A stretch of 64,000 nucleotides of DNA, taken from positions 2,294,001 to 2,358,000 of the forward strand of contig JAJNNQ010000013.1 of the NCBI GenBank assembly GCA_027886175.1, given 5' to 3'. The notes below the pieces were generated by a model. The model was not told the DNA's origin and did not search any database. It was given only the letters and a program-made list of their open reading frames with translations. The stretch comes from Phylloscopus collybita (taxonomy: Eukaryota; Chordata; Aves; Passeriformes; Phylloscopidae). Both the position numbers and the translations under genes were made by a program. Below, in pieces: positions 36,377 to 48,237 of this stretch (within the stretch, counting starts at the first letter, position 1; the number at the start of each line of letters is the position of its first letter).

Positions 36377-38436
36377 CAAGATTTCGTTCCCTTTCCTGAA
36401 AGGAAGACTTTCCTTTCAGGAAAGGGAACGAAATCTTGCGATTTTAATGAGCATTAATTGGGCAAGCTTCCGTGCATTTCCCTGCACTTCTGGCAACCCC
36501 TGTCACTTTTATGGTTTTCACTTGTTTTTGTTTATTTTCCATGGTTTTTTTTCCATTTCATTTCTTAGACATCTTCCCCTATCTTTTGTTTTGCATCGCT
36601 TCCCTCATTCCTGGATTTAAATTGGAGTCATTTTTGGTAAGTCTTGGCCTTTTTCAGTGGCCCTCATTTCATCTCAGCCTGTTTGGTGGGAATCACTCCA
36701 TTTCCAAATTTTCTCGGGTTTTTTCGCTCGCGGAGTTTTGGGTCATATCTCCTTTCCAGAGGGGTTGTTAGACTTTGTTCTCTGATTTCAAGATTTCGTT
36801 CCCTTTCCTGAAAGGAAAGTCTTCCTTTCAGGAAAGGGAACGAAATCTTGCGATTTTAATGAGCATTAATTGGGCAAGCTTCCGTGCATTTCCCTGCACT
36901 TCTGGCCACCCCTGTCACTTTTATGGTTTTCACTTGGTTTTGTTTATTTTCCATGGTTTTTTTTCCATTTCATTTCTTAGACATCTTCCCCTATCTTTTG
37001 TTTTGCATCGCTTCCCTCATTCCTGGATTTAAATTGGAGTAATTTTTGGTAAGTCTTGGCCTTTTTCAGTGGCCCTCATTTCATCTCAGCCTGTTTGGTG
37101 GGAATCACTCCATTTCCAAATTTTCTCGGGTTTTTTCGCTCGCGGAGTTTTGGGTCATATCTCCTTTCCAGAGGGGTTGTTAGACTTTGTTCTCTGATTT
37201 CAAGATTTCGTTCCCTTTCCTGAAAGGAAGACTTTCCTTTCAGGAAAGGGAACGAAATCTTGCGATTTTAATGAGCATTAATTGGGCAAGCTTCCGTGCA
37301 TTTCCCTGCACTTCTGGCCGCCCCTGTCACTTTTATGGTTTTCACTTGGTTTTGTTTATTTTCCATGGTTTTTTTTCCATTTCATTTCTTAGACATCTTC
37401 CCCTATCTTTTGTTTTGCATCGCTTCCCTCATTCCTGGATTTAAATTGGAGTCATTTTTGGTAAGTCTTGGCGTTTTTCAGTGGCCCTCATTTCATCTCA
37501 GCCTGTTTGGTGGGAATCACTCTATTTCCAAATTTTCTCGGTTTTTTTCGCTCACGGAGTTTTGGGTCATATCTCCTTTCCAGAGGGGTTGTTAGACTTT
37601 GTTCTCTGATTTCAAGATTTCGTTCCCTTTCCTGAAAGGAAGACTTTCCTTTCAGGAAAGGGAACGAAATCTTGCGATTTTAATGAGCATTAATTGGGCA
37701 AGCTTCCGTCCATTTCCCTGCACTTCTGGCCACCCCTGTCACTTTTATGGTTTTCACTTGTTTTTGTTTATTTTCCATGGTTTTTTTTCCATTTCATTTC
37801 TTAGACATCTTCCCCTATCTTTTGTTTTGCATCGCTTCTCCTTTTCCAGGATTCAAATTGGAGTCATTTCTGGTAAGTCTTGGCCTTTTTCAGTGGCCCT
37901 CATTTCATCTCAGCCTGTTTGGTGGGAATCACTCCATTTCCAAATTTTCTCGGTTTTTTTCGCTCGCGGAGTTTTGGGTCATATCTCCTTTCCAGAGGGG
38001 TTGTTAGACTTTGTTCTCTGATTTCAAGATTTCGTTCCCTTTCCTGAAAGGAAGACTTTCCTTTCAGGAAAGGGAACGAAATCTTGCGATTTTAATGAGC
38101 ATTAATTGGGCAAGCTTCTGTGCATTTCCCTGCACTTCTGGCCACCCCTGTCACTTTTATGGTTTTCACTTGTTTTTGCTTATTTTCCATGGTTTGTTTT
38201 CCATTTCATTTCTTAGACATCTTCTCCTATCTCTTGTTTTGCATCGCTTCTCCTTTTCCAGGATTCAAATTGGAGTCATTTCTGGTAAGTCTTGGCCTTT
38301 TTCAGTGGCCCTCATTTCATCTCAGCCTGTTTGGTGGGAATCACTCCATTTCCAAATTTTCTCGGTTTTTTTCGCTCGCGGAGTTTTGGGTCATATCTCC
38401 TTTCCAGAGGGGTTGTTAGACTTTGTTCTCTGATTT
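36377..38436 (+). repeat. Satellite family 1, block 3 (5 palindromes)
   Basis: Five family 1 monomers separate two family 2 blocks. Palindromes start at 36377, 36789, 37201, 37613 and 38025. The second has its 4-nt spacer inverted. The copies from 37,599 and 38,011 use the C-type ending with CTTCTCCTTTTCCAGG. The left junction is bracketed by 36,352 and 36,445, and the right junction by 38,412 (family 1 base) and 38,505 (family 2 base). Both intervals contain the palindrome, so the exact switch point cannot be placed within it. Confidence 0.92.
36789..36850 (+). repeat. Second palindrome with inverted spacer
   Basis: The centre again reads GGAAAGTCTTCC, with both arms otherwise perfect. Its monomer differs from the one at 10,355 elsewhere (TTTGTTTATTTTCCATGG and GGAGTAATTTTTGG), so the two inversions are either independent or have since been moved by conversion. 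Confidence 0.95.
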
Positions 38437-41400
38437 CAAGATTTCGTTCCCTTTCCTGAAAGGAAGACTTTCCTTTCAGGAAAGGGAACGAAATCTTGCG
38501 ATTTCAATGAGCATTCATTGGGCAAGCTTGAGTCCATTTCCTTGCACTTCTGGCCACCCCAGTCACTTTTATGCTTTTTTGCTTGCTTTTAGCATTTTTC
38601 CTATTTTTTATATTAGTTTTCATTTACACAATATATTCTTCTGTCTTATTGTTTGAATTTGTTTCCTGATTCCAGGATTTAAATGGGAGCCATTTTGGCA
38701 AGTCAAGGCCATTTTAAGTGTCCCTCTTTTGATTTCAGTCCGTTGACAGGGAATCACTCCATTTCCAAAATTTTTGGTTTTTTTCGCATGCGCTGTTTTG
38801 GGTCATATCTCCTTTCCAGAGGGCTTGTTAGACTTTGTTCTCTGATTTCAAGATTTCGTTCCCTTTCCTGAAAGGAAGACTTTCCTTTCAGGAAAGGGAA
38901 CGAAATCTTGCGATTTCAATGAGCATTCATTGGGCAAGCTTGCGTCCATTTCCTTGCACTTCTGGCCACCCCAGTCACTTCTATGCTTTTTGCTTGCTTT
39001 AGGCATTTTTCGTATTTTTTTTATTAGTTTTCATTTACACAATATATCCTTCAGTCTCATTCTTTGAATTTGTTTCCTCATTGCAGGATTTAAATTGGAG
39101 TCATTTTGGCAAGACAATGCCTTTTCCAGTGATCCTAATTTCACCTCAGTCGGTGGAGAGGGAATCACTCCATTTTCATATTTTTTGGGGTTTTTTTCGA
39201 TTGCGCTGTTTTGGGTCATATCTCCTTTCCAGAGGGCTTGTTAGACTTTGTTCTCTGATTTCAAGATTTCGTTCCCTTTCCTGAAAGGAAGACTTTCCTT
39301 TCAGGAAAGGGAACGAAATCTTGCGATTTCAATGAGCATTCATTGGGCAAGCTTGCGTCCATTTCCTTGCACTTCTGGCCACCCCAGTCACTTTTATGCT
39401 TTTTTGCTTCCTTTTAGCATTTTTCCTATTTTTTATATTAGTTTTCATTTACACAATATATTCTTCTGTCTTATTGTTTGAATTTGTTTCCTGATTCCAG
39501 GATTTAAATTGGAGCCATTTTGGCAAGTCAAGGCCATTTTAATTGTCCCTCTTTTGAATTCAGGCCGTTGACAGGGAATCACTCCATTTCCAAAATTTTT
39601 GGTTTTTTTCTCATGCGCTGTTTTGGGTCATATCTCCTTTCCAGAGGGCTTGTTAGACTTTGTTCTCTGATTTCAAGATTTCGTTCCCTTTCCTGGAAGG
39701 AAGACTTTCCTTTCAGGAAAGGGAACGAAATCTTGCGATTTCAATGAGCATTCATTGGGCAAGCTTCCATGCATTTCCCTGCACTTCTGGCCACCCCTGT
39801 CACTTTTATGCTTTTTTGCTTCCTTTTAGCATTTTTCCTATTTTTTATATTAGTTTTCATTTACACAATATATTCTTCTGTCTTATTGTTTGAATTTGTT
39901 TCCTGATTCCAGGATTTAAATTGGAGCCATTTTGGCAAGTCAAGGCCATTTTAATTGTCCCTCTTTTGAATTCAGGCCGTTGACAGGGAATCACTCCATT
40001 TCCAAAATTTTTGGTTTTTTTCTCATGCGCTGTTTTGGGTCATATCTCCTTTCCAGAGGGCTTGTTAGACTTTGTTCTCTGATTTCAAGATTTCGTTCCC
40101 TTTCCTGGAAGGAAGACTTTCCTTCCAGGAAAGGGAACGAAATCTTGCGATTTCAATGAGCATTCATTGGACAAGCTTGCGTCCATTTCCTTGCACTTCT
40201 GGCCACCCCAGTCACTTCTATGCTTTTTGCTTGCTTTAAGCATTTTTCGTAATTTTTATATTAGTTTTCATTTACACAATATATCCTTCAGTCTCATTCT
40301 TTGAATTTGTTTCCTCATTGCAGGATTTAAATTGGAGTCATTTTGGCAAGTCAAGGCCTTTTCCAGTGATCCTAATTTCACCTCAGTCGGTTGAGAGGGA
40401 ATCACTCCATTTTCAAATTTTTCGGATTTTTGTTTTCGCATGCGCTGTTTTGGGTCATATCTCCTTTCCAGAGAGGTTGTTAGACTTTGTTCTCTGATTT
40501 CAAGATTTCGTTCCCTTTCCTGGAAGGAAGACTTTCCTTCCAGGAAAGGGAACGAAATCTTGCGATTTCAATGAGCATTCTTTGGACAAGCTTGCGTCCA
40601 TTTCCTTGCACTTCTGGCCACCCCAGTCACTTTTATGCTTTTTTGCTTGCTTTTAGCATTTTTCCTATTTTTTATATTTTTTGTCATTTACACAATATAT
40701 TCTTCTGTCTTATTGTTTGAATTTCTTTCCTGATTCCAGGATTTAAATTGGAGCCATTTTGGCAAGTCAAGGCCATTTTAAGTGTCCCTCTTTTGATTTC
40801 AGTCCGTTGACAGGGAATCACTCCATTTCCAAAATTTTTGGTTTTTTTCGCATGCGCTGTTTTGGGTCATATCTCCTTTCCAGAGGGCTTGTTAGACTTT
40901 GTTCTCTGATTTCAAGATTTCGTTCCCTTTCCTGAAAGGAAGACTTTCCTTTCAGGAAAGGGAACGAAATCTTGCGATTTCAATGAGCATTCATTGGGCA
41001 AGCTTGCGTCCATTTCCTTGCACTTCTGGCCACCCCAGTCACTTTTATGCTTTTTTGCTTCCTTTTAGCATTTTTCCTATTTTTTATATTAGTTTTCATT
41101 TACACAATATATTCTTCTGTCTTATTGTTTGAATTTGTTTCCTGATTCCAGGATTTAAATTGGAGCCATTTTGGCAAGTCAAGGCCATTTTAATTGTCCC
41201 TCTTTTGAATTCAGGCCGTTGACAGGGAATCACTCCATTTCCAAAATTTTTGGTTTTTTTCTCATGCGCTGTTTTGGGTCATATCTCCTTTCCAGAGGGC
41301 TTGTTAGACTTTGTTCTCTGATTTCAAGATTTCGTTCCCTTTCCTGGAAGGAAGACTTTCCTTCCAGGAATAGGAACGAAATCTTGCGATTTCAATGAGC

Positions 41401-44400
41401 ATTCATTGGACAAGCTTGCGTCCATTTCCTTGCACTTCTGGCCACCCCAGTCACTTCTATGCTTTTTGCTTGCTTTAAGCATTTTTCGTATTTTTTATAT
41501 TAGTTTTCATTTACACAATATATCCTTCAGTCTCATTCTTTGAATTTGTTTCCTCATTGCAGGATTTAAATTGGAGTCATTTTGGCAAGACAAGGCCTTT
41601 TCCAGTGATCCTAATTTCACCTCAGTCGGTGGAGAGGGAATCACTCCATTTTCATATTTTTTGGGGTTTTTTTCGATTGCGCTGTTTTGGGTCATATCTC
41701 CTTTCCAGAGGGCTTGTTAGACTTTGTTCTCTGATTTCAAGATTTCGTTCCCTTTCCTGAAAGGAAGACTTTCCTTCCAGGAAAGGGAACGAAATCTTGC
41801 GATTTCAATGAGCATTCATTGGACAAGCTTGCGTCCATTTCCTTGCACTTCTGGCCACCCCAGTCACTTTTATGCTTTTTTGCTTGCTTTTAGCATTTTT
41901 CCTATTTTTTATATTTTTTGTCATTTACACAATATATTCTTCTGTCTTATTGTTTGAATTTCTTTCCTGATTCCAGGATTTAAATTGGAGCCATTTTGGC
42001 AAGTCAAGGCCATTTTAAGTGTCCCTCTTTTGATTTCAGTCCGTTGACAGGGAATCACTCCATTTCCAAAATTTTTGGTTTTTTTCGCATGCGCTGTTTT
42101 GGGTCATATCTCCTTTCCAGAGGGGTTGTTAGACTTTGTTCTCTGATTTCAAGATTTCGTTCCCTTTCCTGAAAGGAAGACTTTCCTCCCAGGAAAGGGA
42201 ACGAAATCTTGCGATTTCAATGAGCATTCATTGGGCAAGCTTCCATGCATTTCCCTGCACTTCTGGCCACCCCTGTCACTTTTATGCTTTTTTGCTTCCT
42301 TTTAGCATTTTTCCTATTTTTTATATTAGTTTTCATTTACACAATATATTCTTCTGTCTTATTGTTTGAATTTGTTTCCTGATTCCAGGATTTAAATTGG
42401 AGCCATTTTGGCAAGTCAAGGCCATTTTAATTGTCCCTCTTTTGAATTCAGGCCGTTGACAGGGAATCACTCCATTTCCAAAATTTTTGGTTTTTTTCTC
42501 ATGCGCTGTTTTGGGTCATATCTCCTTTCCAGAGGGCTTGTTAGACTTTGTTCTCTGATTTCAAGATTTCGTTCCCTTTCCTGGAAGGAAGACTTTCCTT
42601 CCAGGAAAGGGAACGAAATCTTGCGATTTCAATGAGCATTCATTGGACAAGCTTGCGTCCATTTCCTTGCACTTCTGGCCACCCCAGTCACTTCTATGCT
42701 TTTTGCTTGCTTTAAGCATTTTTCGTAATTTTTATATTAGTTTTCATTTACACAATATATCCTTCAGTCTCATTCTTTGAATTTGTTTCCTCATTGCAGG
42801 ATTTAAATTGGAGTCATTTTGGCAAGTCAAGGCCTTTTCCAGTGATCCTAATTTCACCTCAGTCGGTTGAGAGGGAATCACTCCATTTTCAAATTTTTCG
42901 GATTTTTGTTTTCGCATGCGCTGTTTTGGGTCATATCTCCTTTCCAGAGGGCTTGTTAGACTTTGTTCTCTGATTTCAAGATTTCGTTCCCTTTCCTGAA
43001 AGGAAGACTTTCCTTTCAGGAAAGGGAACGAAATCTTGCGATTTCAATGAGCATTCATTGGACAAGCTTGCGTCCATTTCCTTGCACTTCTGGCCACCCC
43101 AGTCACTTTTATGCTTTTTGCTTGCTTTAAGCATTTTTCGTATTTTTTATATTAGTTTTCATTTACACAATATATCCTTCTGTCTCATTCTTTGAATTTG
43201 TTTCCTCATTGCAGGATTTAAATTGGAGTCATTTTGGCAAGTCAAGGCCTTTTCCATTGGTCCTAATTTCACCTCAGTCGGTTGAGAGGGAATCACTCCA
43301 TTTTCATATTTTTTGGGGTTTTTTTTCGATTGCGCTGTTTTGGGTCATATCTCCTTTCCAGAGGGCTTGTTAGACTTTGTTCTCTGATTTCAAGATTTCG
43401 TTCCCTTTCCTGAAAGGAAGACTTTCCTTTCAGGAAAGGGAACGAAATCTTGCGATTTCAATGAGCATTCATTGGACAAGCTTGCGTCCATTTCCTTGCA
43501 CTTCTGGCCACCCCAGTCACTTTTATGCTTTTTTGCTTGCTTTTAGCATTTTTCCTATTTTTTATATTTTTTGTCTTTTACACAATATATTCTTCTGTCT
43601 TATTGTTTGAATTTGTTTCCTGATTCCAGGATTTAAATGGGAGCCATTTTGGCAAGTCAAGGCCATTTTAAGTGTCCCTCTTTTGATTTCAGTCCGTTGA
43701 CAGGGAATCACTCCATTTCCAAAATTTTTGGTTTTTTTCGCATGCGCTGTTTTGGGTCATATCTCCTTTCCAGAGGGCTTGTTAGACTTTGTTCTCTGAT
43801 TTCAAGATTTCATTCCCTTTCCTGAAAGGAAGACTTTCCTTTCAGGAAAGGGAACGAAATCTTGCGATTTCAATGAGCATTCATTGGGCAAGCTTGCGTC
43901 CATTTCCTTGCACTTCTGGCCACCACAGTCACTTCTATGCTTTTTGCTTGCTTTTAGCATTTTTCGTAATTTTTTTATTAGTTTTCATTTGCATAATATA
44001 TCCTTCTGTCTCATTCTTTGAATTTGTTTCTTGATTCCAGGATTTAAATTGGAGTCATTTTGGTATGTCAAGGCCTTTTCCAGTGAACCTAATTTCATCT
44101 CTGTCCGTGGAGGGGGAATCACTCCATTTTCAAATTTTTCGGATTTTTGTTTTCGCATGCGCTGTTTTGGGTCATATCTCCTTTCCAGAGGGCTTGTTAG
44201 ACTTTGTTCTCTGATTTCAAGATTTCGTTCCCTTTCCTGAAAGGAAGACTTTCCTTTCAGGAAAGGGAACGAAATCTTGCGATTTCAATGAGCATTCATT
44301 GGACAAGCTTGCGTCCATTTCCTTGCACTTCTGGCCACCCCAGTCACTTTTATGCTTTTTGCTTGCTTTAAGCATTTTTCGTATTTTTTATATTTTTTGT

Positions 44401-45444
44401 CATTTACACAATATATCCTTCTGTCTCATTCTTTGAATTTGTTTCCTCATTGCAGGATTTAAATTGGAGTCATTTTGGCAAGTCAAGGCCTTTTCCAGTG
44501 GTCCTAATTTCAGCTCAGTCGGTTGAGAGGGAATCACTCCATTTTCATATTTTTTGGGGTTTTTTTTCGATTGCGCTGTTTTGGGTCATATCTCCTTTCC
44601 AGAGGGCTTGTTAGACTTTGTTCTCTGATTTCAAGATTTCGTTCCCTTTCCTGAAAGGAAGACTTTCCTCTCAGGAAAGGGAACGAAATCTTGCGATTTT
44701 AATGAGCATTCATTGGACAAGCTTGCGTCCATTTCCTTGCACTTCTGGCCACCCCAGTCACTTTTATGCTTTTTGCTTGCTTTAAGCATTTTTCGTATTT
44801 TTTATATTAGTTTTCATTTACACAATATATCCTTCTGTCTCATTCTTTGAATTTGTTTCTTGATTCCAGGATTAAAATTGGAGTCATTTTCGTATGTCAA
44901 GGCCTTTTCCAGTGAACCTAATTTCATCTCTGTCCGTGGAGGGGGAATCACTCCATTTTCAAATTTTTCGGATTTTTGTTTTCGATTGCGCTGTTTTGGG
45001 TCATATCTCCTTTCCAGAGGGCTTGTTAGACTTTGTTCTCTGATTTCAAGATTTCGTTCCCTTTCCTGGAAGGAAGACTTTCCTCCCAGGAAAGGGAACG
45101 AAATCTTGCGATTTCAATGAGCATTCATTGGACAAGCTTGCGTCCATTTCCTTGCACTTCTGGCCACCCCAGTCACTTTTATGCTTTTTTGCTTGCTTTT
45201 AGCATTTTTCCTATTTTTTATATTTTTTGTCATTTACACAATATATTCTTCTGCCTTATTGTTTGAATTTGTTTCCTGATTCCAGGATTTAAATTAGAGC
45301 CATTTTGGCAAGTCAAGGCCATTTTAAGTGTCCCTCTTTTGAATTCAGTCCGTTGACAGGGAATCACTCCATTTCCAAAATTTTTGGTTTTTTTCGCATG
45401 CGCTGTTTTGGGTCATATCTCCTTTCCAGAGGGCTTGTTAGACT
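38437..45444 (+). repeat. Satellite family 2, block 3 (to the array edge)
   Basis: Family 2 monomers run to the array edge. Palindromes start at 38437, 38849, 39262, 39674, 40086, 40501, 40913, 41325, 41738, 42150, 42562, 42977, 43391, 43803, 44218, 44632 and 45047, with one more in the edge monomer at 45459. Subtypes with TTTTAATTGTCCC, TTTTAAGTGTCCC and CCAGTGATCC alternate irregularly. Palindrome defects are enriched here: 39674, 41325, 41738, 42150, 43803, 44632 and 45047 each have one or more unpaired positions. More variation towards the edge is the usual pattern for satellites, where unequal exchange homogenises the interior more than the ends. Confidence 0.92.
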
Positions 45445-45782
45445 TTGTTCTCTGATTTCAAGATTTCGTTCCCTTTCCTGAAAGGAAGACTTTCCTTTCA
45501 GGAAAGGGAACGAAATCTTGCGATTTCAATGAGCATTCATTGGGCAAGCTTGCGTCCATTTCCCTGCACTTCTGGCCACCCCAGTCACTTCTATGCTTTT
45601 CGCTTGCTTTTAGCATTTTTCCTGGTTTTTTTATTACATTTCATTTCGTCAACATCTTTTTCTGTCTCTTGTTTTCATTTTCTTCTCTGAGTCCAGGATT
45701 TATATTGGAGTCACTATGCAAGTCTAGGCCTTTTTAAGTGGTCCTCATTTTACTTCTGTCCGTTTAGGAGGAATCACTCCAT
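45445..45782 (+). repeat. Diverged, truncated edge monomer
   Basis: The last unit has an intact palindrome (45,459-45,520) but its downstream half differs from both families. It starts like family 2 (CATTGGGCAAGCTTGCGTCC), yet its middle resembles family 1 (TTTCATTTCGTCAACATC against TTTCATTTCTTAGACATC, and CTGTCTCTTGTTTTC). It keeps CCAGGATTTATATTGGAGTC and GAGGAATCACTCCAT, then repeat similarity stops at about 45,782. About 75 bp of monomer, including the CpG-containing end, are missing. It may be an old monomer frozen at the boundary or a mosaic of both families. Confidence 0.9.
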
Positions 45783-48206
45783 CAACGTCCGTGTTCCCTA
45801 CCAACTACTACCAGTACTAGTAGAGATCATTGGAGTGTCCCTGGGTGTTTAGAACTGTGTTTCCTAACTTTGCTTCCCAGCTTAAACTGGTTTTGTGATA
45901 GCATGCCTGAATTTTCACTTCTACAATTGTTCGTTTTGCACACATGTTCACCTAAGAAACTCTGTTTATGCACCAACTGAGTAAGAGTTAAGCTCAGGCT
46001 AAGGAGCTAAGGATAAAAGAAATACTTAACCAGATCACTATCCATTTATCAGTTTATAGCCATTTAAATTTATACATTGTAAAATATATATGTATCTGAA
46101 TTTTTCAACTGAAAAAACCAAATCTTAGTATTTTCATGCTTTATAGCAAAGTCACAAGGTCTAATCCATGAAAGTGTGAAGTGTGATAAGGTCCTCAGGT
46201 AGAAGACCGCTCGGAGAATTTATTTGAAAGTACAGGAAATGATCTGAACAATTAATGGGAGGGAAATACCCTCTGTTTCACTCTATTAGGATGAATGGCA
46301 TTTTGCCTGGAATATGAGTCATGAAAAACATTATAATCTGAGTGTAAAACATGGCTAGGCAAGAAAGAAGGTGGAATAGTAATCTGGAGGATAAATTTCA
46401 GGAAGAAATAACTAAGAATACATTGAGGTGTATCTTAATGCATGAATAGCTACTGTAAGATTAAATGCTCAGTTGTATCTTACTACTTTGAAAGTCATTC
46501 AAGTTAAAAGACTCCAGAATTCTGCTGAGAGAATTAATCACACCTCAAAGCCTGTCAGCACAGCGTGTGAGAGCATAGGACAATGCATTCTCAGTCTGGG
46601 ACACCTGCCTCTGGAAAGCATTTTCATTACAGTTTTGATGAATCTGTCAGATTCAGTCAGAGCTTTCCTGAGTCATTGCAAAACCTTCATTAGGTTTCAG
46701 ACCCAAATGAACATTTGCAATACTAACTGAAACTCACAGCTGTCCCGCAGAACAATGAAGGTTTAGCAGAAACAGCCTGGTCCAGTACAAAGCTTTGAAG
46801 AAAGTGAAATGTGAGAAAAGCCAGAGACCCAGAATTGAAACCTTATTCATTGCTTCTATAAAGAATCCCCCAGATTTATTGATGGCACATTCATCTTCTC
46901 TGGTCACATGTAGACATTTCATTGGTACTTAGACAAGTACTTTGGCAAAATGACAGTAGCAGTGCTGGCACCTCTCACCACACACAGTAGTCTCAGATTG
47001 TGGTGGCAGCAGTTTCTGTTCTCTCTTCTTTTTGTGGACTAGGGTCACTCTGGTACCACAGGGTATTGCTGTTATCATCAGCAGTGAGCATTCAAAAGGA
47101 AGGACACCAGAAACACAAAAGCATGTCAGGACTGAGATGGGGAAAGCTGTGGGCATATTTTAGTGACAGTAGGAAAAAGCAGACAAGCTTCCAGTGCACA
47201 ATGACTACATTTTACCCAAACTGCTTGCCAAATGCAGGTCTGTACACTGTCATTAACAGACTCCAGTCTTAATAAATGTCATTTGTGTAGAGCTTTTGCA
47301 GGCCTTGATTTGACACATACTGACATCACACAAGTCCTGCTTTGAGGAATTTCTGATTGAATGTGCTGATACAGACTGCATCCAAAGCTATTTCCAGAGG
47401 ATTTTTGGGAAAATATTGCTTGCAGCAATAACCTGGACAAATGATGCATCCAGTATGGTTTATACATTACATAGCAAAAAAATACATGGAATAATTTGAT
47501 TTGCTGCTATAGTTGAATCTACTCACTTATGCTATCAGCATAAAAACAACTCACACACACACACTTAGATGCACTCTGCCTAGTTTTTTTGTGCTACTGT
47601 GCACGTGGCCTCTGAATTTTGGCTTGGTAATAAGCTTGGCAGCTTATTACCTAGAACCTCTTGTTAAGGCTATCAGCTTTATTTAATTATATTCAGATTT
47701 TAAATTCATGGCTTTGATTTTTGTGTCTTGATTCAATGCCACTGAAGTCAGTGGAAAGTTCTTATGGACATAAAAGGAAGTTGTTTGAGGCACTTTTGTG
47801 TGCCTGGTTTGATTTGACATTAAAGTTCTTTAAATATGTTCCCCATATTTAAAATGGGTTTGGAACTGTCACAACGTACTGAATTGTTTTCTGAATGCAG
47901 AGAAGTGACTAAAGAGCACTGCTTGTGAGAGCCTGCCCCAGCTCTCACTGAGATCAGCAGGAGCTGTTTCATTTACTGCAGGGGAAGATGAGCTAGAGCT
48001 GAAAATCAGAATAACATTTATTCCAGGATTTATTCCAGAGAGTGAAAACCGAATATAAAAACCAGATTTTTTTTTCCCATTCTGGGTCTTTATTGAGTTG
48101 GAGAGAATGTAGGATCCCAGTGCTGGCCACAACTGAATGAATTTAGTTAAATGAAATCCGTGGTTTTAAATTTCCAGAGTTCTGTGAAACTCTCCACTTT
48201 AATATC
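45783..48206. other. Non-repetitive flank, no gene recognised
   Basis: AT-rich DNA without satellite similarity begins immediately after the edge monomer. I see only short chance open frames on both strands and a short (CA)6 run at 47,552-47,564. No mobile element remnant or coding exon could be supported. Confidence 0.6.

Positions 48207-48237
<31 letters not shown>

Larger units (their letters stand above)
1..45782 (+). repeat. Tandem satellite array, 412-416 bp monomer, 111 copies
   Basis: The sequence repeats head to tail with a period of 412, 413 or 414 bp (415-416 in a few copies), all in one orientation with nothing inserted. Each monomer has, in order: a conserved stretch beginning TCATATCTCCTTTCCAGAGG, a 62-bp palindrome, a segment around ATGAGCATT, a T-rich variable middle, a splice-donor-like GGTAAGTC or GGCAAGTC site, and a conserved GGAATCACTCCATTT near the end. 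Length variation comes mainly from T-runs. The array is already running at base 1, so its true length is unknown. A hand count of one monomer gives about 17% A and 42% T on this strand. No protein-coding function is supported. A pericentromeric or heterochromatic location is plausible for such an array but is inference. Confidence 0.99.

Noticed and set aside
33..45690. Dozens of similar open frames of 60-149 codons on both strands of the array
   Set aside because: They recur with the 412-414 bp period, many begin at TTG and not ATG, they overlap in other frames, and their ends move with every one-base length change of the monomer. They reflect the repeat sequence and are not genes.
1..45782. 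Reading the array as a CRISPR array
   Set aside because: The period is over 400 bp, the intervals between palindromes are themselves repeats, no Cas-like gene is present, and the flanks carry bird retroelements.
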